NCBI GenBank assembly: GCA_021604825.1
Contig: BQJS01000116.1
Span: 1-15,310, forward strand
From: Phycisphaerae bacterium
GTDB taxonomy: Bacteria; Planctomycetota; Phycisphaerae; UBA1845
Direction: 5' to 3'
Length of the DNA: 15,310 bases
A program made the translations under genes and the position numbers. Positions 6,554-14,255 of the stretch are shown here, one piece after another (position 1 is the first letter of the stretch; every line of letters begins with the position of its first letter). Under the pieces are notes generated by a model. That model was not told the DNA's origin. It did not search any database and saw nothing but the letters and a program-made list of their open reading frames with translations.

Positions 6554-7659
6554 CAAAACGCTCCCACGAATCCAGGATTCACCAAAGGTCGAACCGTCTG
6601 TTGTATTGCGCCCAGATCGGGCGCCCCCCGCCACGAACCCAGTGAACCGTCAATCAAAAGGTTTCCCGGAAAACCGGTTCCCAAGGCTTCCTCTGCGTCC
6701 GCCCGCAACCGCGAGTCACCCGCACCCATGTCAACGATTGGATCCGCAGCAAGGCTGACGCGAGGTATGGCTTCAGACAAACCGACGCCACTTCTGATCT
6801 CTCCATTGCCGTTCCCGAAAAAACCACAGCCAAGGAGCGTCACATGTGGCGTACCCACACCAGTGTTCGACCCACCAATCCCGTACAAGAAGTTCTCGAC
6901 CAATAGACAATTGGCAATTACGAACGGTTGCCCGTCAGGTGTACCGTTGATCGTTACTCCGTCTCCACCGTTTCCATAAGCAGTGCAATGAACCAACCAC
7001 CGATTCTGCTCACCGCCCGATTGACCAGCGAGAAACCCATTGCCATCGTTGTTTGCCGATACGCAGTAGTAGTATCCACCCGAACTCGGATCACTGAACC
7101 CACCACCAAAACCGCCACCATCATGCATGTGGCAACCGATCGCAGCCGAATTGCTCGCCGCAAGTTGGATCCCCGAATTCCCCGCCCACTGATCAACTTC
7201 GCATCCGACGATCTGAACACCCTGCCCCGCAGCCAGAATCCCCCGACGAACCGAAGTCGCTCGACAGCGAAAGGCAATATTGGCAATACCGGAGAGGCTG
7301 ATGCCATATATCACCCCGCTGATGCCCGCGTTGCCAGTAGCCGTGAGATACTCAAAGCGGTGGTATGCACGAACACAATCGATCGCATGCGCCGAAGCAC
7401 CGTTAACATCTAACGTCACCACCGGGGCATCCGCGTCGCCAATCGTGGACGAATAACCGCTCCATACGATCGGCGACGAATTGGTGCCATCGTTCGAGGG
7501 CGAAAACGAAGCCGCCAACACATACGTGCCGGCCTTGATGTTAACCCGATCACCAGCAACCGCCGCCGATGCCGCCTCCGGCAACGTCCACGGATCACCC
7601 AGCGTTCCGTCACCACCGCCACCCGCCGTCGACGTCACATACCGTTCAACAAACGCCAT
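6553..7659 (-). CDS. Parallel beta-helix (tailspike-like) protein
   Basis: This 368-residue protein has the right-handed beta-helix pattern of pectate-lyase-like and phage tailspike proteins. GDRVNIKAGTYVL (37-49) is the typical first-coil cap, followed by many short coils rich in Gly, Asn and Ser (for example CHMHDGGGFGGGF, NNDGNGFLAG, YGNGGDGVTINGTP). The C-terminus has DLGAIQ, a common end motif of such proteins. Tailspikes bind and often cut surface polysaccharides. No catalytic residues can be assigned here, and it has no signal peptide, which favours a virion protein over a secreted enzyme. The ATG at 7659 is preceded by GGAG at about 12 bases, longer than ideal. Confidence 0.8.
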   Translation of the reverse strand: MAFVERYVTSTAGGGGDGTLGDPWTLPEAASAAVAGDRVNIKAGTYVLAASFSPSNDGTNSSPIVWSGYSSTIGDADAPVVTLDVNGASAHAIDCVRAYHRFEYLTATGNAGISGVIYGISLSGIANIAFRCRATSVRRGILAAGQGVQIVGCEVDQWAGNSGIQLAASNSAAIGCHMHDGGGFGGGFSDPSSGGYYYCVSANNDGNGFLAGQSGGEQNRWLVHCTAYGNGGDGVTINGTPDGQPFVIANCLLVENFLYGIGGSNTGVGTPHVTLLGCGFFGNGNGEIRSGVGLSEAIPRVSLAADPIVDMGAGDSRLRADAEEALGTGFPGNLLIDGSLGSWRGAPDLGAIQQTVRPLVNPGFVGAF

Positions 7660-7713
7660 CGCGAATCATCTCTCCAGCCAAGCCCAACCCATCACCAAAG
7701 TCTGCCGCGCTCG

Positions 7714-8175
7714 CTACACCGCAAAGAGCATCAGCGCGCGATCATCTTGAATCGTCAACGTCCCACTTGCAGCCACAACCGTTGCCAACGGAAGGTAGCT
7801 TGTCACACCCCCAGGGTACGATGCTGCCACTTGCAGCGCATTGCTGCTGTCGATGTAAACCTTGTGCGTCGTATCGTCCGCAACGGCGACACCCGTCGCG
7901 CCGTCGAATGATTTTCTCGTTGAACTTAACGTATACGCGATCGGATAAACGCCAATGTTCAAGCTCCCTTCGTCGACGACCATCCCCTGCCGCAGTGCGC
8001 CAAGGATTCCGTTCTGCCTCTGCTGACGCCGGTTGTACTGCACTTCGTATGACGGCTGACTGTTGGCGTTAATTCCCCGCGCGAGATATGGCAGTCCGGT
8101 AGCGACATCGACTTGTCCATTCAGCGCCAGCGTCGTCGCATCGGCTGGATAAGACTCGTTCGGATAAGTTGGCAT
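7714..8175 (-). CDS. Fibre or adaptor-like phage structural protein
   Basis: This 153-residue protein has a C-terminal half of the type seen in phage fibre and receptor-binding adaptor proteins: VYIDSSNALQVAAS, then YLPLATVVAASGTLTIQDDR (positions about 106-146). The N-terminal half (residues 1-75), with GLPYLARGINANSQPSYEVQ and RQQRQNGILGALRQGMVV, probably anchors it to the tail. It has no catalytic motif. The ATG at 8175 has a G-rich tract (GGGGGG) about 12 bases upstream, which is a poor spacing. The gene lies between the Gly-His repeat protein and the beta-helix spike, consistent with a receptor-binding group of genes. Confidence 0.65.
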   Translation of the reverse strand: MPTYPNESYPADATTLALNGQVDVATGLPYLARGINANSQPSYEVQYNRRQQRQNGILGALRQGMVVDEGSLNIGVYPIAYTLSSTRKSFDGATGVAVADDTTHKVYIDSSNALQVAASYPGGVTSYLPLATVVAASGTLTIQDDRALMLFAV

Positions 8176-8214
8176 GGTTGATGCATTCCCCCCAGAGTGA
8201 GACTCGTTGCTATT

Positions 8215-8709
8215 TCAGTTGCCGATCACCGGGTTGAAACGCACCGGCGTGAATTCAAATTGAAGCTGCGAAGTCGAGGCGTTCCAGCTGCTTCTGCGGA
8301 TGCCCAAGGGAGCAGGCGGGCTTGAGTTGATGGTGTGAATGTATTCCAACGCTTCTTCGCCCGTCGCGTTCCCTGCACCATCAAACATGCGCAGCGCATG
8401 ACGAAACCGACCGAAGACATAACGCGGCGAATCGAACACCATCGCGTAACCAGCTTCCAAATGACCGTCGCCAACATGGGTGCATTCAAGGTGTCCGTCA
8501 TCATAAACCGTATCAAGATGACCAATCACCAGATGCCCGACTTGCACATGCCCAACGTACGCCGGACTTTCCGGCCAAAGCTTCTGCCGTCCCGGAGGCA
8601 AAGGCCGCGTCAAATCGACGCTTCCGGACCCAAGACCAGCGTACCACTCAACCGCCAAGTCTGAACCGGCATCAGGATCGCGGGCAATCAATATGCGAAT
8701 GCGCTGCAA
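8215..8709 (-). CDS. Structural protein with Gly-His pentad repeats
   Basis: This 164-residue protein has three regions: an N-terminal beta segment (IRILIARDPDAGSDLAVEWY), a central repeat (residues 53-83) and a C-terminal fibronectin-like part (YVFGRFRHALRMFDGAGN, then EYIHTI). In the repeat, His54, 59, 64, 73, 78 and 83 recur every five residues with one nine-residue step, mostly as GHL or GHV. I recall similar Gly-rich pentad repeats, usually with Phe, in phage tail proteins. The start is TTG at 8709: the preceding stop codon TAG is part of its TAGGAG ribosome binding site, 7 bases away. This coupling ties it to the large upstream tail protein. Its role is unknown, possibly a tail-tip or spike part. 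Confidence 0.72.
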   Translation of the reverse strand: MQRIRILIARDPDAGSDLAVEWYAGLGSGSVDLTRPLPPGRQKLWPESPAYVGHVQVGHLVIGHLDTVYDDGHLECTHVGDGHLEAGYAMVFDSPRYVFGRFRHALRMFDGAGNATGEEALEYIHTINSSPPAPLGIRRSSWNASTSQLQFEFTPVRFNPVIGN

Positions 8710-8719
8710 CGTCTTTCTC

Positions 8720-10882
8720 CTAAGCGGAACTCAAGCGACGAGTCAGAAGCAACCGGGTCTCGGCTCGCGTGTCACTCTGTTCGTAGGTCTTGCCAACGAC
8801 CGACCAATCCGCATCACGGGCCAAGCTCCGCGCCAGTCGCCCGTTCAATCGGACCCCACGACTGCCAATCCCCACAACGCGGTCGCCCACATCAAAGCGC
8901 GTATCAATCCAAGGAATTTTCGCCTCGATTTCGATGCGCCCCTCCTGCTGGTTCGCCGCAAGCGACGTAGCCACCGCCAGCGCCTCGGACGAATCATCCA
9001 CCTCAAACACCTGGGCCCCGCTGTCAACTTCCGCAAGCGCATCGACGGTACCCATCCGACTTGCGAACTTGTACAACCCCGGCTTGTAAACCAGTTGTGC
9101 GTTCTGATGAATCGTCGGCGTGTGCGCCGTGTTGCTGGGATGCGTCGCCACCAGTCGCTCGTCCGCCTCAAAGACAGCCGTCACCCGTACACTAAAAACC
9201 TGATCAATCAGCGCATACCACATGTTGCGCTCAGCCGGATTCCCATCGGGCTCAATCATCGACGTCGGATTCACCACCCCAAACCAGATCCCCGCCCGAT
9301 CCTTCAACACCGAAACTTGCCCGATCGGCTTCGACCAACTCAATCCGCCATCGAAGCTAACCTCGATATGCACGCCAAAATCGGAACCATCTGCCGCCAG
9401 CGTGATCGACGGCTTGAAAGGTCGCGGGCGACGAATCCATTGCCCCGGCGAGGTAACGCGCTCATCCGCAACCGTCGTAAAATCGTAGGGCTCATACGAA
9501 TCAAACGGGGCATTGCGATTGTAAGTCGCACCCGCAAACGCCCCGTCCTCGTTAAGCACCCACAACCGCGAAACGTTACGATGATCTTCAAACTCCGAAC
9601 CGTTGCGATGATACTTTCGGTACCACGCCGACAGTTCCACGTCCGGCCCCGCAAAATTCACCTGTTCTGGCGTCAGCGCCAAGAGCTTCGCCACTTCGCG
9701 ATCCGGCGGATCAACATCATCCAAGTTAACTTCCGGCACCCACCCAGGCACCAACGGCACGGTCATCTCCCAACGTTTCGCCGCACCGACAACCTTCGGC
9801 GCATTGACGATCGCACTGTTATCCCAGTCCAACTCCATCGAGCTAATTTCATTGGCTTCCAGAATGTCACGATCTGTCACTACGCTGGAATCGTACCGTC
9901 GCGAACCGTCGCCATACCGACCACCCCACGCAAGACACAACGACTTGTCTTCACCGTCTTCAGGTGCCCACAAGCGCAGCAATGAACGAGCCACACCGTC
10001 AACAGACTCCGCCTCGCACGTCGCATGAATCCCAGCCCGTTCCGCAATCAACGCGATCGCCTCAACCAAGTTCGTCGCTTCGCAGTTGAGATCGTCCGCG
10101 CTTGCCAACAGCCGTAAAACCAGCCGCGACTGCGGAACGAATCCACCGAGTGCATCCGGCTCGAGCCCAGAACCAGCCGCCGTCATGCCCAGAAGATGCG
10201 AATAGTCCACCGGCCCCTCAGACAATCGGTAAAACCACAGAACGTAACGAAGCGCGTCGAGAAGCGTCCACGACTGTGCGCTCGGATCGCCTTCGTATGT
10301 AAAAATGAATACACGATGCTTTGTACCATCGATGTCGATCACCGTCACCGGATCAGGCGACCGATTGGGAAGCCCGCCGTCGTTAAACACACACGGCAGC
10401 GCTTCCACCAACACGCTCGAATTTGCAAAGCCCTCCGGATCAGTCGCCAACCCATCGACAATCGCCGCACTGCGCATGCGTCGCCCGAAAATCTGTGACC
10501 GCACATCCGCCGCCCAACGCGAATAGACCCCTACCGCCTCAATGCGCAAAACCTCGCGTTCCTTCGAAGGTCGGCCATCGCGATCAGACACGTGTCGAAA
10601 CGGATACCCATTAAACAGAACTTGGCGCGACCCATCTCCCGGATCATCCGCCCAAACAACAACCCGGCAGTCCGGCAGATACCGATCCCGAGCGTCGTGC
10701 GCATCAAACCCGTCATCCAACCGCACCAGGATCGTCGCCTCACTAATCCGATCGTCACTACGATGCTCCACATCCGTCGCCCGAAGTCGTGCGTCAGTGC
10801 GAAAGATCCCCGAACCCGGCGACGTCTCAACATCAACCATCAGTCCCGTCAGCCGCGCATGAATTTTCGTTGGAGCGCCCAT
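8720..10882 (-). CDS. Large hub-like tail or baseplate protein (720 residues)
   Basis: This is the largest gene. The N-terminal region (to about residue 140) reads like a baseplate-hub domain: KIHARLTGLMVDVE, then VEHRSDDRISEATILVRLDD, RYLPDCRVVVW and LFNGYPFRHV. The middle has helical and beta segments, including FGVHIEVSFDGGLSWSKPIG and DRAGIWFGVV. The last 60 residues (IDTRFDVGDRVVGIGSRGVR, then WSVVGKTYEQ and RLLL) match the C-terminal beta part common in tail-hub proteins. I infer that one long chain forms the hub and perhaps the tail tip. There is no clear peptidoglycan hydrolase motif. The ATG at 10882 lies 8 bases after the preceding stop with no good ribosome binding site, which suggests reinitiation. 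The longer open frame upstream lies wholly inside the previous gene and was rejected. Confidence 0.65.
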   Translation of the reverse strand: MGAPTKIHARLTGLMVDVETSPGSGIFRTDARLRATDVEHRSDDRISEATILVRLDDGFDAHDARDRYLPDCRVVVWADDPGDGSRQVLFNGYPFRHVSDRDGRPSKEREVLRIEAVGVYSRWAADVRSQIFGRRMRSAAIVDGLATDPEGFANSSVLVEALPCVFNDGGLPNRSPDPVTVIDIDGTKHRVFIFTYEGDPSAQSWTLLDALRYVLWFYRLSEGPVDYSHLLGMTAAGSGLEPDALGGFVPQSRLVLRLLASADDLNCEATNLVEAIALIAERAGIHATCEAESVDGVARSLLRLWAPEDGEDKSLCLAWGGRYGDGSRRYDSSVVTDRDILEANEISSMELDWDNSAIVNAPKVVGAAKRWEMTVPLVPGWVPEVNLDDVDPPDREVAKLLALTPEQVNFAGPDVELSAWYRKYHRNGSEFEDHRNVSRLWVLNEDGAFAGATYNRNAPFDSYEPYDFTTVADERVTSPGQWIRRPRPFKPSITLAADGSDFGVHIEVSFDGGLSWSKPIGQVSVLKDRAGIWFGVVNPTSMIEPDGNPAERNMWYALIDQVFSVRVTAVFEADERLVATHPSNTAHTPTIHQNAQLVYKPGLYKFASRMGTVDALAEVDSGAQVFEVDDSSEALAVATSLAANQQEGRIEIEAKIPWIDTRFDVGDRVVGIGSRGVRLNGRLARSLARDADWSVVGKTYEQSDTRAETRLLLTRRLSSA

Positions 10883-10890
10883 TTTCTGGA

Positions 10891-11730
10891 TCAACCCGCC
10901 AACTGAACAAAATCGAGTTCGAAGTTCTGCACCACTTGCCCGGTCAACGGATGAACGTATCGCCCTCCGCGCCGATTGAACGAATCCAGCGCGCACCGCT
11001 CGAACGTCCGGCCAACCGTATCGCTCAACACCGCCACTCCTCCGTTCCCCATCAAACCCTCAATCCCATTCTCAATCGCACTAACCCCATCGTGCGAGTC
11101 GGCGCGAAGCTGACCCACCCAACGAATCGTGCGAGATTCATGACCCAACGCGTGACGAAACGCGCCATCGATCCCCGGAAAACCAAATTCAATCGATCGC
11201 GTCTTAAGCGAGCCAACCTGCGTCGACACCAACGAACCCGCACCAGCGATCGCCTGCCCGTCAAAAGTCGGAACCGCCGCATCGGCCAACATTTCAATGC
11301 TCCACCGCTGCTCAAACACGATCGTTCGCTCATTCGACAACACGACACGATCGTCAATCGCAATGATCCGCCGCCCACCCGTGACAACCGCTCCGTCCAA
11401 CGCAGCCAGCGTCTCGTTCGCCAGCTCGTATGCACCAACACCATCAACATCGCCAAGCCGCGCACCGTCCGCCGTGCGCAGATTGGTCGCCACCAAATAC
11501 ACAATCAGCCGCGGGTTTCCCGGAACCACAGTCCCCGCAGCCGACTTGTCTCGACCTTCAACCCCAAAAAGTACCGCCGGTGTCGGCAAATCCAAAGCAG
11601 CCGCAACCGCCGACTTGCGATCGGCCACCGCCATCGCCTGCACGCTGGAAAACAAAGGCGAAGCGTCCTTGACGATCGCACCAAGAAGCGAACCCACCGC
11701 ACTTTCGATGTCCACAAGTTCCAAAGTCAT
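10891..11730 (-). CDS. Mu gp37-like (DUF1834) protein with an extra C-terminal domain
   Basis: This protein has 279 residues. The first part (about 10-148) matches the Gp37/DUF1834 family of Mu-like phages: PRLIVYLVATNLRTADGARL, then GAYELANETLAALDG and FEQRWSIEML. Members act at the head-tail junction or tail terminus. Residues 165-279 form a second domain (TRSIEFGFPGIDGAFRHALG, RTIRWVGQLRA, FERCALDSF, ELDFVQL) of the kind found in other tail proteins, here fused to gp37. The frame is open for 23 more codons upstream through the inverted repeat, beginning at a GTG, but the ATG at 11730 starts the conserved part. A weak GATGGG precedes it. The 122-base gap upstream contains the REP-like pair. 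Confidence 0.78.
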   Translation of the reverse strand: MTLELVDIESAVGSLLGAIVKDASPLFSSVQAMAVADRKSAVAAALDLPTPAVLFGVEGRDKSAAGTVVPGNPRLIVYLVATNLRTADGARLGDVDGVGAYELANETLAALDGAVVTGGRRIIAIDDRVVLSNERTIVFEQRWSIEMLADAAVPTFDGQAIAGAGSLVSTQVGSLKTRSIEFGFPGIDGAFRHALGHESRTIRWVGQLRADSHDGVSAIENGIEGLMGNGGVAVLSDTVGRTFERCALDSFNRRGGRYVHPLTGQVVQNFELDFVQLAG

Positions 11731-11746
11731 AAGCCCATCATCAAAT

Positions 11747-11819
11747 GTGCCACTGCTCTGTGAGCAGTGCTGTTCAACCAATGGCCCACTGCGCGACACT
11801 GCTCACAGGGCAGTGGCAC
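11747..11819. repeat. Inverted pair of REP-like repeats (copies 2 and 3)
   Basis: GTGCCACTGCTCTGTGAGCA (11747-11766) is the exact reverse complement of the copy at 1-20. TGCTCACAGGGCAGTGGCAC (11800-11819) is the opposite orientation with one substitution. They are separated by 33 bases. The left copy forms a perfect 8-bp hairpin, CACTGCTC/GAGCAGTG with loop TGT (11751-11769), and the right copy a 6-bp one. The arrangement resembles a BIME (paired REP) inserted between the gp36-like and gp37-like genes. No REP-associated transposase is in the window. Confidence 0.85.
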
Positions 11820-11852
11820 GTCACCATTCATCATCGAGTGCAATAAAAAACT

Positions 11853-12296
11853 CTACAGCCCGGCCAACTCGTCCCGCGACAACACCGCTTGATTACCGGT
11901 TGCCTTTGCAATCACGCCCGACGCATCCGCACCAGCCAACATGCCCTCCGACGGAAGCGACACATCGCCCGTCGCAACTTTCGCCAGCCAGCTAACCGTC
12001 GATTCGTAACGCGCCGCAACCTCCGTTGGAATCGGTGGACGCCGGCTGTGCAATCGATGCGCAACCACATCAAGCGTCACCGTCGCCAGGATCGAAGCCA
12101 ACTCCGCATGCACTCCCACATCAATCGGCACGCGAAACCGGCGGGCCAGGTAACTGTTCACTTCGCCCACCGCCCCCTCGCGCGCTTCTGCCACCACGTC
12201 GAGGTCCGCCGCACCACTACCGGCGTCATCCGTCAATTGAACAAAATCCGCCGAACCCAAGCGCCGTTCGATGTCAGCATCAGTGATGTAACTCAC
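11853..12296 (-). CDS. Mu gp36-like (DUF1320) head-tail connector protein
   Basis: This 147-residue protein matches the Mu gp36 / DUF1320 family: MSYITDADIERRLG at the start, a helix with VNSYLARRFRVPIDV (47-61) and then LATVTLDVVAHRLHSRR. It follows the major capsid gene and precedes the gp37-like gene exactly as in Mu. The family acts at or near the head-tail connector. The start codon is GTG at 12296, with only a weak GG-containing tract about 12 bases upstream. The last 30 residues are Ala/Gly-rich. Confidence 0.85.
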   Translation of the reverse strand: MSYITDADIERRLGSADFVQLTDDAGSGAADLDVVAEAREGAVGEVNSYLARRFRVPIDVGVHAELASILATVTLDVVAHRLHSRRPPIPTEVAARYESTVSWLAKVATGDVSLPSEGMLAGADASGVIAKATGNQAVLSRDELAGL

Positions 12297-12385
12297 GAGA
12301 CGTTTACCTTTCGCGAAACGATGTCATCCAATTCAGCAAGCGGCGCAGTCGTCACCCTTCCGACCGCGCCGCCAAAACCCAACGC

Positions 12386-13306
12386 CTATCCAACTTGGAA
12401 AGTCGATTTGACCGCGAATTGCCAGTACCCATAGGCCATCCGGTATCGCGCCCGAACGCCATAGAGCAACTTCTCGCGCTTGAATACATCATCGCTACCG
12501 TCCGACAGAGAATTGAACTCGATGGGCTCGCGATCCTGGAAGATAAACGGCCGCACCACACCGTTGTTCTTAAGCAGGAACCAACTCTCGGGGTCGGTCA
12601 ACCACGGAAACGCAACGACCTGCGCCGCACCGCGCAACACGTTGTCTGAATTGCTCGTCACGCTCGAATTCACGGTTTCCAACGCCGCAAAATACATCGT
12701 CGGCGGAACCACGCAGTACATCCCGTCAGCCGCAATCGCCATCGGTTGACCCTGGTCGTCCTTAAACGACATCATGCGCGTGATGCAATCGGCCAGCGAT
12801 TCGCGAAATTCCGAAGTCGTCGGACGAGCAGGAAGCGAGGCAGCCGACCCGATGGTGTTATTCTGCGTTCCGCTCGCGCCCGATACGTGGCCCGATCCAA
12901 AGAAGGACACCCCATCATAAGAATTGAAACCACTTTGATCGCCGCTCTCCAAGAGTTGTGCGATCAGGTAATCCTTGTGCGTCGCAGCCCGCTCCGCCAG
13001 TTCACCAATCCGCACCCGAATCTGCCCGGTCTGATCGTCTGACAGCTCGTCGCGATCGACTTCAAGCGTCGACTCGTATTTGAGGTTCTCAATCGAGTAG
13101 CTTTCCGGCCTAAGACCGCGGGCCACCCGACCGGTCCCCCACTCGCGCATCTGCGGCACCGAACCCAACCACCGATAAATCTCCGTGTGCCCACTCGAAA
13201 CAATCCGTGTGGACAAATCCTGATAGTGTGTCGGCGCCCCATCAAAGCGATTGGAAAATTCGCTCCGCAGACCCTTCGTCAGTAAACCCGTATTGATAAT
13301 TGCCAC
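12386..13306 (-). CDS. Mu gpT-like major capsid protein
   Basis: This 306-residue protein is the shell-forming capsid subunit, with a fold related to HK97. The conserved N-terminal helix (NTGLLTKGLRSEFSNRFD) is followed by ENLKYESTLEVDRDELSDDQ, the family's strand and loop, then HKDYLIAQLLESGDQSGFNS and YDGVSFFGSGH, and a C-terminal region with VVAFPWL and WFLL. The start is GTG at 13306 with AAGGAG 7 bases upstream, rather than a longer open frame. It follows the protease and cement genes in Mu order. The usual 'HP' after the FF motif appears as H only (GSGHVSG), a small variation. There are no signs of decay. Confidence 0.9.
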   Translation of the reverse strand: MAIINTGLLTKGLRSEFSNRFDGAPTHYQDLSTRIVSSGHTEIYRWLGSVPQMREWGTGRVARGLRPESYSIENLKYESTLEVDRDELSDDQTGQIRVRIGELAERAATHKDYLIAQLLESGDQSGFNSYDGVSFFGSGHVSGASGTQNNTIGSAASLPARPTTSEFRESLADCITRMMSFKDDQGQPMAIAADGMYCVVPPTMYFAALETVNSSVTSNSDNVLRGAAQVVAFPWLTDPESWFLLKNNGVVRPFIFQDREPIEFNSLSDGSDDVFKREKLLYGVRARYRMAYGYWQFAVKSTFQVG

Positions 13307-13438
13307 GAAAGAACTCCTTGAAATTTCGTCAAGGCGCGGAAGTTGCGCCAATCCGTAAAAATCCAACCCGAATCGAAATAAATCCAACGCCTAAGAAATG
13401 ATCAGCGGCGCGTCACTTGAATCCAAGAACCCGACCGC

Positions 13439-14191
13439 CTAAGCCTCAACGCTGATGTCCGCATCCGCGCCACCGATCGAAGCAACCGCCACCCAGTCAC
13501 CATTGCCATCCGCAATCAGATGAACAAAGTCGCCAATATCGGTGATGGACACGTACTTGTTATCAGCCTGCTTGGCCCCCTTGATGTACACACCGCCAGC
13601 CGCTCCCGGCGCGATGCGCAATTCCTCGTCGGCCATGCACACGAACGCAAACGCCGTTCCCTTCGCAGCCGTCTGCGGAAGGGTCGCCGTGATCGTTCCG
13701 CTTGCACCGGCATTGGTAAAGGTCGTACCAGACTGCCGCGCCGACACGCCAAAGCTCGCGATTCGATGATCGATGGGCGACACCCGCGCCGGACCATCGC
13801 CCGCAAGGCGCAGAACCACGTTACCCGCCGACTCCAAACCCTGCACCGAACCCACAAACGTCGCCGCATCACTATCCAACGTCAGCGTTGCATCGTCACT
13901 CGCATAGACCGCCGCGCCCACTGACGCCTGAACCGCGCCCGAAAGCGGCAATCCGAAATCACCCAGCGTGTAAATGCGAATCGAAACGTCGCCATCCCCA
14001 CCGCTGCTGTTGTCGCCCTCTTCGTACGCCAGCCCAGCGAACTGCCCAGCCCCAGTCACCGGCCGCGCGAAACCCGTCGGACCCCACTCGACCAGCGCCC
14101 CCTTGTAAACGTGCGTCGATGCGGCGACCGCAACCGTACGCAACTCCTGATCCACATAATGATTGACTTCCAGATTGGCCGCTAGCGCCAT
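13439..14191 (-). CDS. Capsid cement (DUF2190-like) protein with C-terminal beta domain
   Basis: This 250-residue protein sits between protease and capsid genes, where Mu-like phages have scaffold or cement genes. Residues 1-135 fit the capsid cement family: LEVNHYVDQELRTVAVAAST, then YKGALVEWGPTGFARPV and VGAAVYASDDATLTL. Residues about 148-240 form a second beta domain (TTFTNAGASGTITATLPQTA, FAFVCMADEELRIAP, GDFVHLIADGNGDWVAVAS) known from phage decoration and tail proteins, probably exposed on the capsid surface. The ATG at 14191 is preceded by GGGGGA at about 8 bases. The next gene start is 132 bases downstream. Confidence 0.8.
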   Translation of the reverse strand: MALAANLEVNHYVDQELRTVAVAASTHVYKGALVEWGPTGFARPVTGAGQFAGLAYEEGDNSSGGDGDVSIRIYTLGDFGLPLSGAVQASVGAAVYASDDATLTLDSDAATFVGSVQGLESAGNVVLRLAGDGPARVSPIDHRIASFGVSARQSGTTFTNAGASGTITATLPQTAAKGTAFAFVCMADEELRIAPGAAGGVYIKGAKQADNKYVSITDIGDFVHLIADGNGDWVAVASIGGADADISVEA

Positions 14192-14255
14192 GATTCAATT
14201 CCCCCACAATCCAAAATGCCCATACCCAAGAAGCGATTCACACCCCGATCCGCAA

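Noticed and set aside
8693..9985. A 430-residue open frame on the plus strand
   Set aside because: It is the complement of the large tail gene, rich in Arg, Pro and His as expected for an antisense frame of a GC-rich gene, and has no domain.
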